5,329 nt of DNA, taken from positions 1 through 5,329 of the forward strand of contig CALMQK010000296.1 in NCBI GenBank assembly GCA_937872085.1. The letters run 5' to 3'. This document shows, in pieces, positions 5,234 to 5,329 of the stretch; position 1 is the stretch's first letter, and every line of letters begins with the position of its first letter. The notes beneath the pieces were generated by a model. The model ran no database searches. It was given only the letters and a program-made list of their open reading frames with translations, and was not told the DNA's origin. Origin of the DNA: an uncultured euryarchaeote. Its GTDB lineage: Archaea > Thermoplasmatota > Thermoplasmata > UBA10834. Made by a program: the position numbers and the translations under genes.

Positions 5234-5329
5234 TCACTTCTGATTCCGGGAAGCAATCGCCGCCCCAATGATGGCTGAGATGACCTCGACGTTCCTCATT
5301 GTCCACGGATCAGGGAATTCGCCCGCAAT
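5234..5329 (-). CDS. C-terminal end of an unrecognised protein (start outside window)
   Basis: On the minus strand the frame is open from the right edge for 31 codons to TGA at 5234-5236. It reads IAGEFPDPWTMRNVEV and then a small hydrophobic stretch, ISAIIGAAIA, ending SRNQK. The mix of a Pro/Trp/Arg-rich turn and an amphipathic or hydrophobic C-terminal helix looks like real protein, and the other minus-strand frames here offer no better candidate. No family was recognised and no function is proposed. It would converge on the PLP enzyme gene with an 80-base gap. Confidence 0.5.
   Translation of the reverse strand: MAGEFPDPWTMRNVEVISAIIGAAIASRNQK

Noticed and set aside
1..5329. Mobile element, CRISPR array, tRNA or defence system
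   Set aside because: No transposase or integrase motifs, no regularly spaced direct repeats, no cloverleaf-like sequence and no defence-type domains were seen; the genes are metabolic or membrane types.

Overview
The window is about 5.3 kb of moderately GC-rich, gene-dense prokaryotic DNA. An archaeal source seems most likely, perhaps a Thermoplasmatota-type or methylotrophic lineage. The reasons are arginine codons dominated by AGG, AT-rich TATA-like elements 20-30 bases upstream of short leaders, and the protein families present. This is inference, because no single feature proves the domain. No RNA genes, insertion sequences, CRISPR arrays or origins were recognised.

Layout, left to right. 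(1) 1-873 (+): the C-terminal part of an MttB-superfamily (trimethylamine/quaternary amine:corrinoid) methyltransferase, cut by the left edge and with no in-frame amber codon in the visible part. (2) 874-1002: a spacer with a GC-rich hairpin and a candidate promoter. (3) 1003-2166 (+): a polytopic membrane protein resembling GT87/GT-C polyprenyl-phosphate-sugar glycosyltransferases. (4) 2167-2312: a spacer with three successive perfect inverted repeats, then a TATA-like element. (5) 2313-3068 (+): a dimethylarginine dimethylaminohydrolase (DDAH) family enzyme with its catalytic His and Cys in place. (6) 3043-4059 (-): a tandem-GNAT acetyltransferase converging on the DDAH gene and overlapping it by 26 bp. 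(7) 4060-4202: a divergent promoter region. (8) 4203-5153 (+): a fold-type II PLP enzyme of the threonine/serine dehydratase family with several altered signature residues. (9) 5234-5329 (-): the last 31 codons of an unrecognised protein running in from the right edge.

The genes look like single transcription units rather than one operon: the strands alternate (+ + + - + -) and the spacers carry their own promoter-like sequences. A loose theme is methylated nitrogen and amino acid metabolism. DDAH would release dimethylamine or methylamine from methylated arginine, the MttB homologue would demethylate a methylated amine, and the PLP enzyme would deaminate Thr/Ser. The membrane glycosyltransferase and the acetyltransferase do not obviously fit this theme. 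I did not find a convincing new multi-gene system. The points most worth a second look are the triple inverted repeat before DDAH, the altered dehydratase motifs, the non-pyrrolysine MttB homologue, and the antisense overlap that contains the DDAH catalytic cysteine codon.
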